NCBI GenBank assembly: GCA_044226395.1
Contig: JBGAHD010000001.1
Location: 372,001 to 436,000, forward strand
DNA: 64,000 nt
From: JBGAHD01 sp044226395
GTDB lineage: Bacteria; Pseudomonadota; Gammaproteobacteria; Xanthomonadales; Ahniellaceae
Direction of reading: 5' to 3'
In this document: piece by piece, positions 9,378 to 18,267 of the stretch
Layout of the letters: each line of letters opens with the position of its first letter
Numbering within the stretch: position 1 is the stretch's first letter
Translations under genes and position numbers: made by a program
Notes under the pieces: model-generated
Seen by the model: only the letters and a program-made list of their open reading frames with translations
Database searches by the model: none
What the model was told of the DNA's origin: nothing

Positions 9378-10387
9378 TAGTGCCAACCCTAGAGACACGA
9401 AGCGGAACTTGGCGCGACCTTGCGGTCGCGCTGAGTTCTTCAGCGTCATGGCTTTCGGGCATCGGTCTTCTTTCGTTGGCCATTGGCGGGATGTGGCTTC
9501 TCGTAAGTTCGGGTTTCGAGATTCGTGGCGTAGTTCAACTCGAAATTCGCGAGTGCAGCGAGAATCCGCGTGCATCCATCGAAAGAGCCGTGACGAGCCT
9601 TCACGAGTTGTGCGAATGGCATGGTTGGATAGTGAGAGCGACTCCAATCGAACAGAACAGTTCGAATACGCCCAATGAAGGCACTGGGCATTGGCGAATG
9701 GAGATCGGCTACACCCGATCAAAAGATTGGATCGGTCAATCGGTCGACGATGCTCAGTGCTTAGCGATGATCACCCGTGCGCCGCGTTGCCAGCTGGCTT
9801 CGTTCTCACAGCGTCAATCGTTGGTGCTGGCGGATGAATTGGCGACTCTTGGGATGAGTTTGGCCTTTGCTCTAGTGTCTGTGGTCGCCTATCGCTGGCG
9901 CTGGGCGTCAACGAGATCGACCGGACAATCCCCTGACACCTCTGCATTGACCATTCTCCTCGTGTCGACCGCAGGCCTTGTCGCAGTCGAAGCAGTTTGG
10001 TCATCCGCGATACACATGCTCGGCAACGAGATGAACTCGGGACGCCACGCATGGCTGATTGATTCCATCGCTCGCCGCCCATGGATGATAGTCCTGCCCG
10101 TGCTGATCGCGCCTGTCGCCGAAGAATGCCTATTTCGCGGCATCCTGCTCTCGCGATTTCTACTTGCCGGGTGGCCGCGTGTTGGCACCCTAGTGATATC
10201 CATCTGGTTCGCGGGCTTGCACGGCTTGGCTTGGGGAGGCGAGGGAATGCACTGGCCGGAGTTTGGGGCACTGTTCTTGATGTCTATCGTGCTTTGCGAA
10301 GCCTATTCCCGGTCACGCAAGCTGATGGTGCCCATCCTCGTGCACGGGCTCTACAACGCCGTCGCCGTCGCCATGGCGGTCCTATGA
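9374..10387 (+). CDS. CPBP-family intramembrane metalloprotease with extra N-terminal domain
   Basis: A 337-residue membrane protein whose second half carries all three CPBP (CAAX protease and bacteriocin-processing) motifs: EExxxR at residues 250-255 (EECLFR), FxxxH at 279-283 and HxxxN at 324-328. These residues bind the catalytic metal in the Rce1-like family. The N terminus is unusual: one hydrophobic segment (about 29-47) followed by a hydrophilic region of about 100 residues before the protease core begins near residue 155. It overlaps the upstream cysteine-rich gene by four bases. In the lines at 9541-9600 and 9661-9780, 99 of 180 bases are G or C, against about 67% in the flanking core genes. 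Substrate unknown. Confidence 0.85.
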   Translation: MIVPTLETRSGTWRDLAVALSSSASWLSGIGLLSLAIGGMWLLVSSGFEIRGVVQLEIRECSENPRASIERAVTSLHELCEWHGWIVRATPIEQNSSNTPNEGTGHWRMEIGYTRSKDWIGQSVDDAQCLAMITRAPRCQLASFSQRQSLVLADELATLGMSLAFALVSVVAYRWRWASTRSTGQSPDTSALTILLVSTAGLVAVEAVWSSAIHMLGNEMNSGRHAWLIDSIARRPWMIVLPVLIAPVAEECLFRGILLSRFLLAGWPRVGTLVISIWFAGLHGLAWGGEGMHWPEFGALFLMSIVLCEAYSRSRKLMVPILVHGLYNAVAVAMAVL

Positions 10388-10488
10388 AGGTGTCTTGCGG
10401 CGGCTTTGATCACGAGGACTTCAAGTCGAAGACTCTCGCGACCGCGATATTTCTCGTGGTCTGAAGATGACGAATGCGAGAGGTGACT

Positions 10489-10578
10489 TGGCGGAGAGAG
10501 TGGGATTCGAACCCACGGTAGTATCGCTACTACGCCGGTTTTCAAGACCGGTGCCTTAAACCGCTCGGCCATCTCTCC
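10489..10578 (-). tRNA. tRNA-Ser (anticodon UGA)
   Basis: Read on the minus strand the gene folds as a complete serine tRNA. The acceptor stem is GGAGAGA paired with TCTCTCC, the anticodon stem is CCGGT/ACCGG enclosing CTTGAAA (anticodon TGA), and the long variable arm GTAGTA-GCGA-TACTAC is typical of class II tRNAs. The T arm is GTGGG-TTCGAAT-CCCAC, and the CCA end is encoded (10489-10491). It reads serine UCA codons. It sits at the right edge of the low-GC islet; I found no duplicate of its 3' end at the islet's left edge. Confidence 0.97.
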
Positions 10579-10667
10579 GGATATTGTTCGTGCGCGCGTG
10601 AGCCATCGGGCGCTCGCGGACGTCGCAGTATAGCGATGGGCCGCGAGCCTGGCGCGAGTGCGACAAT

Positions 10668-10973
10668 ATGGGCGAGCCCCTAACCGACACGCCCCGCATG
10701 ACACCGACGCAACGCCTGGACGCTATTCGACAACGCCTCGAGTCCGCGCTCTCGCCGACCGCGCTGACCGTCACCGACGATTCCCACAAGCATGTCGGCC
10801 ACGCTGGCGCGCGCGATGGGCGAGGGCATTTCAGCGTGGCGGTGACTTCGCCGGCTTTCGCGGGCAAGGCCTTGCTGGCTCGGCATCGCTTGGTCTATGC
10901 GGCGCTGGGCGAGTTGATGCAGACCGACATTCACGCGCTGGCGATTCAGGCGCGGGCGCCGGGCGAGGAGTGA
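10668..10973 (+). CDS. bolA: BolA-family protein
   Basis: A 101-residue BolA-type protein, or 91 residues if translation starts at the second ATG (10698), which begins the conserved part MTPTQRLDAIRQRLE. The family fold is visible: the helix RLDAIRQRLESAL, the DDSHKHVGHAG loop with ligand histidines, GHFSVAVTSPAF, and the C-terminal GELMQTDIHALAIQA with the invariant histidine. BolA proteins work with monothiol glutaredoxins in iron-sulfur cluster trafficking and influence cell shape. No glutaredoxin gene is in the window. Neither start has a strong ribosome site. Confidence 0.9.
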   Translation: MGEPLTDTPRMTPTQRLDAIRQRLESALSPTALTVTDDSHKHVGHAGARDGRGHFSVAVTSPAFAGKALLARHRLVYAALGELMQTDIHALAIQARAPGEE

Positions 10974-11160
10974 AAGCGACGAACCCCGGTCGATTGTGGC
11001 GCCGATAGCGCCCACACCCGAGCGTTTCGCGCCCCGACGGCGCCGCGATTAGACCGCAAGGGCGGTCAGGTTCCACCCACCACCCTCAACACCCTGGTCA
11101 AGTTCTGACCAATCGGGCGACCCGCCTCACGCGAGCCGCCCGCCGACCGGCTAGGCCGAC

Positions 11161-11550
11161 TCAGGGCAGGGTCACCGCCGGTTCCGGCTTCCAGCCCTTC
11201 TTGCGGTGCTCGGCCACGACCGTGGTGTAGATGCCGCCGCGCACGTACCACTCGGCCGTGACCCGCATGAAACGGGGCTTGGTGGCGCGCGCCAGGTCAT
11301 CCAGGATCCGGTTGGTCACGGCTTCGTGGAAGGCGCCTTCGTCGCGGAAGCTCCACATGTAGAGCTTGAGGCTCTTCAATTCCACGCAGGTCTTGTCGGC
11401 CACGTAGTCGATGTGGAAGGTGGCGAAGTCCGGCTGGCCCGTCTTGGGGCACAGGCAGGTGAACTCGGGGATTCGCATCCGGATGGTATAATCCCGGCCC
11501 GGCTGCGGGTTCGGGAAGGTCTCCAGTGTCTTGGACGGCTGACTGGGCAC
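11161..11550 (-). CDS. queF: NADPH-dependent 7-cyano-7-deazaguanine (preQ0) reductase QueF
   Basis: QueF reduces the nitrile of preQ0 to the amine of preQ1 in queuosine biosynthesis. This is the short, unimodular type (129 residues). The catalytic region EFTCLCPKTGQPDFATF contains the active-site cysteine, and the ELKSLKLYMWSFRDEGAFHE block carries the QueF signature. The gene ends with RVTAEWYVRGGIYTTVV. I chose GTG at 11548-11550 because AGGAG lies 9 bases upstream; a TTG at 11628 would add 26 residues of non-conserved leader. I saw no preQ1 riboswitch in the upstream leader. It is divergent from smc. Confidence 0.95.
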   Translation of the reverse strand: MPSQPSKTLETFPNPQPGRDYTIRMRIPEFTCLCPKTGQPDFATFHIDYVADKTCVELKSLKLYMWSFRDEGAFHEAVTNRILDDLARATKPRFMRVTAEWYVRGGIYTTVVAEHRKKGWKPEPAVTLP

Positions 11551-11714
11551 GACCGCAAGCTCCTTATCTTTCGCATTCCCCCTCGGAAATGGGCGCGGAA
11601 AGGTAGCGGAAGCGCCCGCTGCCGGCAATCCGCGCGTGGGTACTCGCGCGAAAATCCGACCCTTGGTAGAACGTGCGGACGGCCAGACCCGGGCCGCCCA
11701 GGAATTGCCCGACG

Positions 11715-14700
11715 ATGCGCCTGTCGACCATCAAACTCTCCGGCTTCAAGTCCTTCGTCGATCCGACGACCTTGCACCTGCCCACCAACATGACCGGCAT
11801 CGTCGGTCCCAATGGCTGCGGCAAGTCCAACATCATCGACGCGATCCGCTGGGTGATGGGCGAGTCGGCCGCCAGCCGCCTGCGTGGCGACAACCTCACG
11901 GACGTGATCTTCTCCGGTTCGGGCGGACGCAAGCCCGTGGGCACGGCCACCGTTGAGTTGGTGTTCGACAATTCCGATGGCCTGATCACCGGCGAATACG
12001 CCGGCTTTAACGAGATCTCGGTCAAGCGCACGGTCAGTCGCGATGGCCAGTCGAGCTATTTCTTGAACGGCGGTCGTTGCCGTCGTCGCGACATCGTCGA
12101 TGTTTTCCTGGGCACGGGCCTGGGCGCGCGCAGTTACTCGATCATCGAGCAGGGCATGATCTCGCAGATCGTCGAGGCGCGTCCCGAGGATCTGCGTCAT
12201 CACCTGGAAGAAGCCGCTGGCATTTCCAAGTACAAGGAACGTCGCAAGGAAACCGAGTCGCGCATCAAGGCCACGCGCGAGAATCTCGAGCGCTTGAACG
12301 ATGTGCGCCAAGAGGTGGACAAGACCATTGAGCACTTGAACCGTCAGGCCAAGAACGCCGAGCGCTGGCAGCGCCTGAAGGACGAAGCCGCGCGCGTCGA
12401 GGCCGAATTGAAGGCCTTGTCGCTCAAGGCGCAGGAAGGCGAACTCGATTCGCGCGTCAGCGCCGTGCGCCAGACTGAAATCGAGATCGAACGCCTCACC
12501 GCCGATCAACGCCAGATCGAAGCCCAGCTCGAAACCTTCCGCGATCGCCAGATCGCCGCCAGCGACAACTTCAACACCGTGCAGGCCGAGGTCTACCGCA
12601 TCGGTGGCGAGATCGCGCGCGTCGAGCAGCAGATCCAGCACAACAAGGAGATGGCCGAGCGCCTCTCACGCGCCGGTCGCGAAACCGAAACGCAGCTGGC
12701 CGAAGTCGTCGAGCACATCCGCTCCGACCGCGAGCAAATCGAAACGCTGACGATGATGCTGGCCGAAGTCGAGCCGCGCATCGAAACGCTCAACGCCGAA
12801 GCCGATACCCGCGGCGAGCAACTGCGTCAGGCCGAGACCGCGCTCAACGATTGGCAGCAGCGTTGGGACGGTTATGCGAAGGCCAGCGGCGAGGCCGCGC
12901 GTCTGTCGGAAGTCGAGCGCACGCGCCTGGATTATCTCGACAAGCAATCGATCGACATCGCGCGTCGTTTGGAACAACTCGAAGCCGAGCGCGCCCAGGC
13001 CGACGTCGGCAAGCTCGGCGAAATGGCCGACACGCTGACCGGCGAGCAGGACCAGCAGCGCGAGCGTCTGGACACGCTCACGACGATGCTGGAAGAGCGC
13101 AAGGCCACGCTCGAGAATTTGCAGGAACAACAAAAGCAGGCGCAGTCCGAACTGTCGCGCGCGCGTCAGAGCGTGGAAGCGGCCAAGGGTCGTTTGGCCT
13201 CGCTCGAAGCGCTGCAACACGCCGCGCTCGGTCAAGAGGCCGGCGAAGCGAAGGAATGGCTCGATCGGGTGGGTCTGGGTCAGGGCAAGCGTCTGGGCGA
13301 AGTGCTCAACGTCTCCGACGGCTGGGAGCGTGCGGTGGAAACCGTGCTCGCCGGCGTGCTCGATGGCGTGTTGACCGAGGCGCCGCACGATTTCGCCGAA
13401 CGCTTCAGTGAAGTCGGCAAGGCCAATCTGCATCTGTTCGCCGAGACCGCCAGCGCCAGTGGCGCGACCGGCACGCTCGCGAGTCAGGTGCGCGGCCCGC
13501 AAGTCGTGCTAACGATGCTCGCCAAGGTGCGCATCGCCAAAACCCTGAGCCAGGCGCAAGACATCGCGCGTCGCCTCCAGGCTGACGAATCCGTGATCAC
13601 GCCCGCCGGCGAATGGCTGGGCCCGGATTGGGCGCGCGTGCTGCGCGGCGGTGGCGCGCAATTCGGCGTGCTGGCGCGCGAGCGCGAGATTCACAACCTC
13701 ACCGCCGAGCGCGACACGCACGAAGCCCGCGTGCAGGCCCTGATGTCGCGCCTGGACGAACTGAAGTCCGAAGCCGGCGACGCCGAAATCGCGCGCGACG
13801 ATGCCCAGCGCGAGCTGTACATGGCGCATCGGCGCATGTCGGAAATCGCCGGCCAATTGCAAAGTCATCAAGGCAAGCTCGAAGCCGCGCAGCAACGCGC
13901 CGCGCGCATCGAGACCGAGACCACCGAACTGCGCACGCGCCTGACCGGTGTCGAAGAGCAAACGCGTGAAGCGCGCGCGCGCCTGGACCAATCGGTCGGC
14001 CAGATGGGTGATCTCGAAGCCGAGCGCGGTCGCCTCGATCAGGAACGCCGCCAGTTGCTCGAGCGTCGCGAAGAGTTCCGCATGGAAGCGCGCGAGGCGC
14101 GCGAGCAGGCGCACCAGATGGCCTTGCAGGTCGAGGCCAAGCGCGCGCAACTGCGCGGGCTCGAACAGACCCTGCAGCGCATGGACGCCCAGCAACGCAC
14201 GCTCGAAGCGCGCGCCGGCGAGATCGCGCAGCAATTGTCGACCGGTGGCGAGCCGGCCGATCGTCTGGAAGCCGAGCGCAAGACTTATCTCGATCAGCGT
14301 TTGCTGGTCGACAAGCAATTGGTCGAAGCGCGCAAAGCGCTCGACGAGTTGGAACAGGAAACGCGCGGCTTCGAGCAAAACCGTCACCGCATCGAACGCC
14401 TGCTGGCCGAGCAGCGCGATCTGTTGTCGCAACACAAGCTCAGCGAGCAGAGCACGCGCATGCGCGCCGAGAGCCTGAGTCAGGCCATCGCCGAGGCCGG
14501 TTTCGACGTGGCCGCGGTCACGGCCGAGCTACCGCCCGAGGCCGACTTCGCCACCTGGCAGTCGCGCCACGAGGACCTGGAAGCCAAGATCAAGCGCCTG
14601 GAGCCGGTGAATCTGGCCGCGATCCAGGAATACGCGGAGCAGTCCGAGCGCAAGAATTACCTCGACGCGCAATTGAACGACCTGACCACGGCCCTGGAAA

Positions 14701-15215
14701 CGCTGGAAAACGCGATCAAGAAGATCGATCGCGAAACCCGCACGCGCTTCAAGGAGACCTTCGACAAGGTCAATCAAGGCATGGGCGAGTTGTTCCCGCG
14801 CTTGTTCGGCGGTGGCCATGCCTACCTGGAACTGACGGGCGAAGACCTGCTCGACACCGGCGTGTCGATCATGGCGCGTCCGCCGGGCAAGCGCGTGGTG
14901 AGTATTTCGTTGCTGTCGGGCGGCGAGAAGGCACTGACGGCGGTGTCGCTGGTGTTCGCGATCTTCCGCCTCAATCCGGCGCCGTTTTGCTTGCTGGACG
15001 AGGTCGACGCGCCGCTGGACGAGGCCAACGTCGGTCGCTTCTGCAACATGGTGCGCGAAATGAGCGAACGGGTGCAGTTCATCTGCGTCACGCACAATAA
15101 GGTCACCATGGAAGCGGCCAATCAGTTGTGCGGCGTGACCATGCGCGAGCCAGGCGTGTCGCGACTGGTCCAAGTGGATCTGTCCGAAGCGGCCAAGCTC
15201 GCTGGCGCCGCGTAA
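11715..15215 (+). CDS. smc: chromosome partition protein Smc
   Basis: SMC ATPase that compacts and segregates the chromosome with ScpA and ScpB. In 1166 residues: Walker A GPNGCGKS at 31-38, a long coiled coil to about residue 500, a hinge domain near residues 505-640 (VGLGQGKRLGEVLNVSDGWERAVE), a returning coiled coil, then the ABC signature LSGGEKALTA near residue 1070 and the Walker B/D-loop FCLLDEVDAPLDEAN near 1095. The ATG at 11715 has AGGAA 10 bases upstream and matches the universal MRLSTIKLSGFKSF start. The order smc-zipA-ligA is typical of gammaproteobacteria that retain Smc instead of MukB. Confidence 0.98.
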   Translation: MRLSTIKLSGFKSFVDPTTLHLPTNMTGIVGPNGCGKSNIIDAIRWVMGESAASRLRGDNLTDVIFSGSGGRKPVGTATVELVFDNSDGLITGEYAGFNEISVKRTVSRDGQSSYFLNGGRCRRRDIVDVFLGTGLGARSYSIIEQGMISQIVEARPEDLRHHLEEAAGISKYKERRKETESRIKATRENLERLNDVRQEVDKTIEHLNRQAKNAERWQRLKDEAARVEAELKALSLKAQEGELDSRVSAVRQTEIEIERLTADQRQIEAQLETFRDRQIAASDNFNTVQAEVYRIGGEIARVEQQIQHNKEMAERLSRAGRETETQLAEVVEHIRSDREQIETLTMMLAEVEPRIETLNAEADTRGEQLRQAETALNDWQQRWDGYAKASGEAARLSEVERTRLDYLDKQSIDIARRLEQLEAERAQADVGKLGEMADTLTGEQDQQRERLDTLTTMLEERKATLENLQEQQKQAQSELSRARQSVEAAKGRLASLEALQHAALGQEAGEAKEWLDRVGLGQGKRLGEVLNVSDGWERAVETVLAGVLDGVLTEAPHDFAERFSEVGKANLHLFAETASASGATGTLASQVRGPQVVLTMLAKVRIAKTLSQAQDIARRLQADESVITPAGEWLGPDWARVLRGGGAQFGVLAREREIHNLTAERDTHEARVQALMSRLDELKSEAGDAEIARDDAQRELYMAHRRMSEIAGQLQSHQGKLEAAQQRAARIETETTELRTRLTGVEEQTREARARLDQSVGQMGDLEAERGRLDQERRQLLERREEFRMEAREAREQAHQMALQVEAKRAQLRGLEQTLQRMDAQQRTLEARAGEIAQQLSTGGEPADRLEAERKTYLDQRLLVDKQLVEARKALDELEQETRGFEQNRHRIERLLAEQRDLLSQHKLSEQSTRMRAESLSQAIAEAGFDVAAVTAELPPEADFATWQSRHEDLEAKIKRLEPVNLAAIQEYAEQSERKNYLDAQLNDLTTALETLENAIKKIDRETRTRFKETFDKVNQGMGELFPRLFGGGHAYLELTGEDLLDTGVSIMARPPGKRVVSISLLSGGEKALTAVSLVFAIFRLNPAPFCLLDEVDAPLDEANVGRFCNMVREMSERVQFICVTHNKVTMEAANQLCGVTMREPGVSRLVQVDLSEAAKLAGAA

Positions 15216-15232
15216 GGGCGCCTTGCGCCGCG

Positions 15233-15256
15233 CGCCGGGCTTCGCCAAGCTCGGCG
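15233..15256. repeat. intergenic hairpin between smc and zipA
   Basis: A 10-bp stem with one G-U pair and a CGCC loop lies 18 bases after the smc stop. A second GC-rich inverted repeat follows close to 15284-15300. Neither has a U-tract, so they are not convincing intrinsic terminators; they may tune expression of zipA-ligA relative to smc. Confidence 0.45.
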
Positions 15257-15320
15257 TCGCGAGTGGCCCATTGACGATGCCGACGCGCGCCCCGGGCGCG
15301 CGCGACCAGGAACCTCGAGC

Positions 15321-16139
15321 ATGAGCGACGCCAACATCCTGCGCCTGATCATCGCCATCGCCGGTCTGGCGTGGCTGGCCTACATCTGGTGGTCGGCCCA
15401 GCACAAACCGACCCAGGGCGAACGCACCGCGGCGCCAAAGGCCAAGGCCAAGCGCGGCGCGCGCGTCGAGCCCTCGATCGGCGAAGGTCGATCGGGCGCG
15501 CCGCTCGATCCGGAACTCGAAGCCGAAATCGATCGCCTCAGCGCCGGCCTGCGCGCCGAGCGCGATGAGGACGCGCGCGACGATCACCCCGATCTCGACG
15601 CCGCCGACGACACCGACGACACGCAGGACGAAGAACCCGCGCCCCCGCCGCGTCGGGCCGAACGCCCGCCCGTGGGCGTGCGTGGCGATGGCAAGATCGA
15701 GCGCATCGTCACCATCTACGTGAGCGCGCGGCCGGGCGAGACCATTGCCGGCCCTGAACTCGTGGTCGCGGCCGAAAAAGCAGGACTCGCCTTCGGCGAT
15801 CGCGCGATCTTTCATCGCCTGGTTGATGGCCGTCCCGAACTGGGTCCCGTGTTCTCCGTCGCCAACATGATCAAGCCCGGCAGCTTCGACATGAGCACGA
15901 TCAGCGAGCTGCGCACGCCCGGCGTGAGCTTCTTCATGACCTTGCCCGGCCCGATGCGCGCGCTCGATGCCTGGGACACGATGCTGCCCGCGGCCCAGCG
16001 CCTGGCCGAACTGCTCGACGCGCAATTGCTCGACGACGAAAAGAACACGCTGGGTCGCCAGACCATCCAGCATCTGCGCGACGACCTGCGCGCCTTCGAT
16101 CGTCAGCAGGAAAAGCAAGTCATCAAGCGCAGTTGGTAA
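15321..16139 (+). CDS. zipA: cell division protein ZipA
   Basis: ZipA anchors FtsZ to the membrane at midcell. The 272-residue product has the expected plan: a single N-terminal membrane segment (residues 6-24, N terminus out), a basic then acidic, proline-containing linker (about 30-130), and a C-terminal FtsZ-binding domain starting at KIERIVTIYVSARPGE. That domain includes VFSVANMIKPGSFDM and FFMTLPGPMRALDAWD. AGGAAC precedes the ATG. It sits between smc and ligA, the usual position. Confidence 0.94.
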   Translation: MSDANILRLIIAIAGLAWLAYIWWSAQHKPTQGERTAAPKAKAKRGARVEPSIGEGRSGAPLDPELEAEIDRLSAGLRAERDEDARDDHPDLDAADDTDDTQDEEPAPPPRRAERPPVGVRGDGKIERIVTIYVSARPGETIAGPELVVAAEKAGLAFGDRAIFHRLVDGRPELGPVFSVANMIKPGSFDMSTISELRTPGVSFFMTLPGPMRALDAWDTMLPAAQRLAELLDAQLLDDEKNTLGRQTIQHLRDDLRAFDRQQEKQVIKRSW

Positions 16140-16157
16140 ACGCACGCGGGGCAGGGC

Positions 16158-18254
16158 ATGAAGATCGATGTCGACACCCTCACCGCGCGCGAGGCCGCGG
16201 AGTTGGCGCCGCGATGGCGCGCCGAGATTGACGAGCACAACTACCGCTATTTCGTGCTCGATGATCCGAGCATTCCCGATGCCGAATACGATCGCCTCGT
16301 GCGCCGCCTCGAGGCGCTGGAAGCGCGCTTTCCCGACCTGATCGTGCCCGAATCGCCGACGCAGCGCGTCGGCACTGCCGCCCAGTCGGCCTTCGCCGAA
16401 GTCACGCATCGCGTGCCCATGCTGAGCTTGGGCAATGCCTTCAGCGACGAAGAAATTCATGACTTCGTGCGGCGCATCGTCGAAAAGGTCGGCACCGAGG
16501 ATGTCGAATTCTCGGTCGAACCCAAGATCGACGGCCTGGCCATCAGTCTGACCTACAAAGATGGCGTCTTCGTGCGTGGCGCCACGCGCGGCGATGGCGC
16601 GACCGGCGAGGACGTCACCGCCAATCTGCGCACCGTGCGCGCCATTCCGATGAAGTTGCGCGGCGACGATTGGCCACGCGTGCTCGAAGTGCGCGGCGAG
16701 GTCTACATGCCCAAGGCCGCGTTCGAGGCCTACAACGAACGCGCGCTGGAAACCGGCGAGAAGTTGCTCGCCAATCCGCGCAACGGCGCGGCGGGTTCCT
16801 TGCGTCAGCTCGATCCGCGCATCACGGCGCGTCGGCCGCTGTCGTTTTTCGCCTATGCCGTGGGCGTGGTCGAAGGCGGCGAGTTGCCCGCGCGCCATTC
16901 GGCGTTGCTGCGGCAGTTGCGCGACTACGGCTTTCCGCTATCGCCGCAAATCGACACCGCGGTCGGCGCCGAAGGCTGCTTGAAGTACTTCGAGCGCATT
17001 GGCAAGCAGCGCGAGCGTCTGCCGTACGATATCGATGGCGTCGTGTACAAAGTCGATCGCTACGATTGGCAGGAACAGCTCGGCTTCGTCTCGCGCGCGC
17101 CGCGCTGGGCGATCGCGCACAAGTTCCCCGCGCAGGAAGAATCGACCGAAGTCGAAGCGATCGACGTGCAAGTGGGTCGCACGGGTGCGATCACGCCCGT
17201 GGCGCGGCTCAAGCCCGTCAAGGTCGCGGGCGTCACGGTCACCAACGCGACCTTGCATAACGAAGATCAAATTCGTCGCCTGGACGTGCGTGTCGGCGAT
17301 CACGTCATCGTGCGTCGCGCGGGCGATGTGATTCCCGAAGTCGTGCGCGTGATCGAAGCGCGTCGCCCTCACAACACGCAGCCTTGGCACATGCCCAAGG
17401 TCTGCCCCGAGTGCGGCTCCGCGCTCGAGCGCGAGGCCGACAAGGCCGCGTGGCGCTGCACCGGTGGCATGGTGTGTCCGGCGCAATTGAAGGAATCGAT
17501 TTTTCATTTCGCCTCGCGCCGCGCGCTCGATATCGAGGGTTTGGGCGGGCAGTACATCGAGGATCTCGTCGACTATGGCTACGTCAAGACGGTGGCCGAT
17601 CTCTATCGCCTGAGCGTCGACGACTTCGTGGCAATGAAGCGCCGCGCCGACGAAGAGCGCGGCACCATTCCCGAGACGGTGAAGAAGGGCAAGATCGCCA
17701 CGCGCTGGGCCGAGAACTTGGTCGAGGGCATCGAGGGCAGTCGCAAGACCACGCTCGAGCGCTTGTTGTACGGATTAGGCATTCGCGATGTTGGCGAATC
17801 CACGGCGAAGGTGCTGGCGCGCTATTTCGGCGGGCTCGATGCCTTGATGGCCGCGACCGAGGCCGAGCTGATGCTCGTGCCCGATGTGGGTCCGATCGTC
17901 GCGCACCACATCGCGAGCTTTTTCGCCGAATCGCACAACCGCGAGGTGATCGCAAAGCTGCGCGCTCACGGCCTTGCGTGGACGGAACACGAGCCGCAAC
18001 GCGAAGTGCAGGGCCCCTTCGCCGGTCAGACCATCGTGCTTACCGGCACCTTGTCGGCGATGAGTCGCGACGAAGCCAAGGACAAGCTCGAAGCGCTCGG
18101 CGCCAAGGTCTCGGGCAGTGTCTCGAAGAAGACGAGCTTCGTTGTTGCCGGCGCTGAAGCGGGTTCGAAGCTCGCCAAGGCCAACGAGCTTGGCATCCGC
18201 GTCCTCGACGAAGACGCCTTCCTCGACCTGTTGCGCGAGCACGGCGCGGCCTGA
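16158..18254 (+). CDS. ligA: NAD-dependent DNA ligase LigA
   Basis: LigA seals nicks during replication and repair using NAD. The 698 residues contain the Ia domain (HNYRYFVLDDPSIPDAEYD), the adenylation motif KIDG at residues 123-126 (Lys123 is the adenylated residue), the OB fold, and a four-cysteine zinc finger (CPECG...RCTGGMVCP, about 416-440). Helix-hairpin-helix repeats and a C-terminal BRCT domain from about residue 620 (GQTIVLTGTLSAMSRDEAK) complete the protein. It begins 18 bases after zipA. A full-length, ordinary housekeeping enzyme. Confidence 0.98.
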   Translation: MKIDVDTLTAREAAELAPRWRAEIDEHNYRYFVLDDPSIPDAEYDRLVRRLEALEARFPDLIVPESPTQRVGTAAQSAFAEVTHRVPMLSLGNAFSDEEIHDFVRRIVEKVGTEDVEFSVEPKIDGLAISLTYKDGVFVRGATRGDGATGEDVTANLRTVRAIPMKLRGDDWPRVLEVRGEVYMPKAAFEAYNERALETGEKLLANPRNGAAGSLRQLDPRITARRPLSFFAYAVGVVEGGELPARHSALLRQLRDYGFPLSPQIDTAVGAEGCLKYFERIGKQRERLPYDIDGVVYKVDRYDWQEQLGFVSRAPRWAIAHKFPAQEESTEVEAIDVQVGRTGAITPVARLKPVKVAGVTVTNATLHNEDQIRRLDVRVGDHVIVRRAGDVIPEVVRVIEARRPHNTQPWHMPKVCPECGSALEREADKAAWRCTGGMVCPAQLKESIFHFASRRALDIEGLGGQYIEDLVDYGYVKTVADLYRLSVDDFVAMKRRADEERGTIPETVKKGKIATRWAENLVEGIEGSRKTTLERLLYGLGIRDVGESTAKVLARYFGGLDALMAATEAELMLVPDVGPIVAHHIASFFAESHNREVIAKLRAHGLAWTEHEPQREVQGPFAGQTIVLTGTLSAMSRDEAKDKLEALGAKVSGSVSKKTSFVVAGAEAGSKLAKANELGIRVLDEDAFLDLLREHGAA

Positions 18255-18267
18255 GCCCGCGCGCGCG

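Noticed and set aside
8472..10488. Integration of the low-GC islet at the 3' end of tRNA-Ser
   Set aside because: The position is suggestive, but I found no duplicate of the tRNA 3' end near 8472-8600 and no integrase gene.
11551..11714. preQ1 riboswitch upstream of queF
   Set aside because: No pseudoknot-like pattern (short C-rich loop with an A-rich tail) is visible, and the region is shared with the smc promoter side.
14529..16898. A 789-codon open frame on the minus strand opposite smc, zipA and ligA
   Set aside because: It is a shadow of three well-identified plus-strand genes; high GC content leaves the antisense frame open. The translation is rich in His, Gly, Arg and Ala without any domain.
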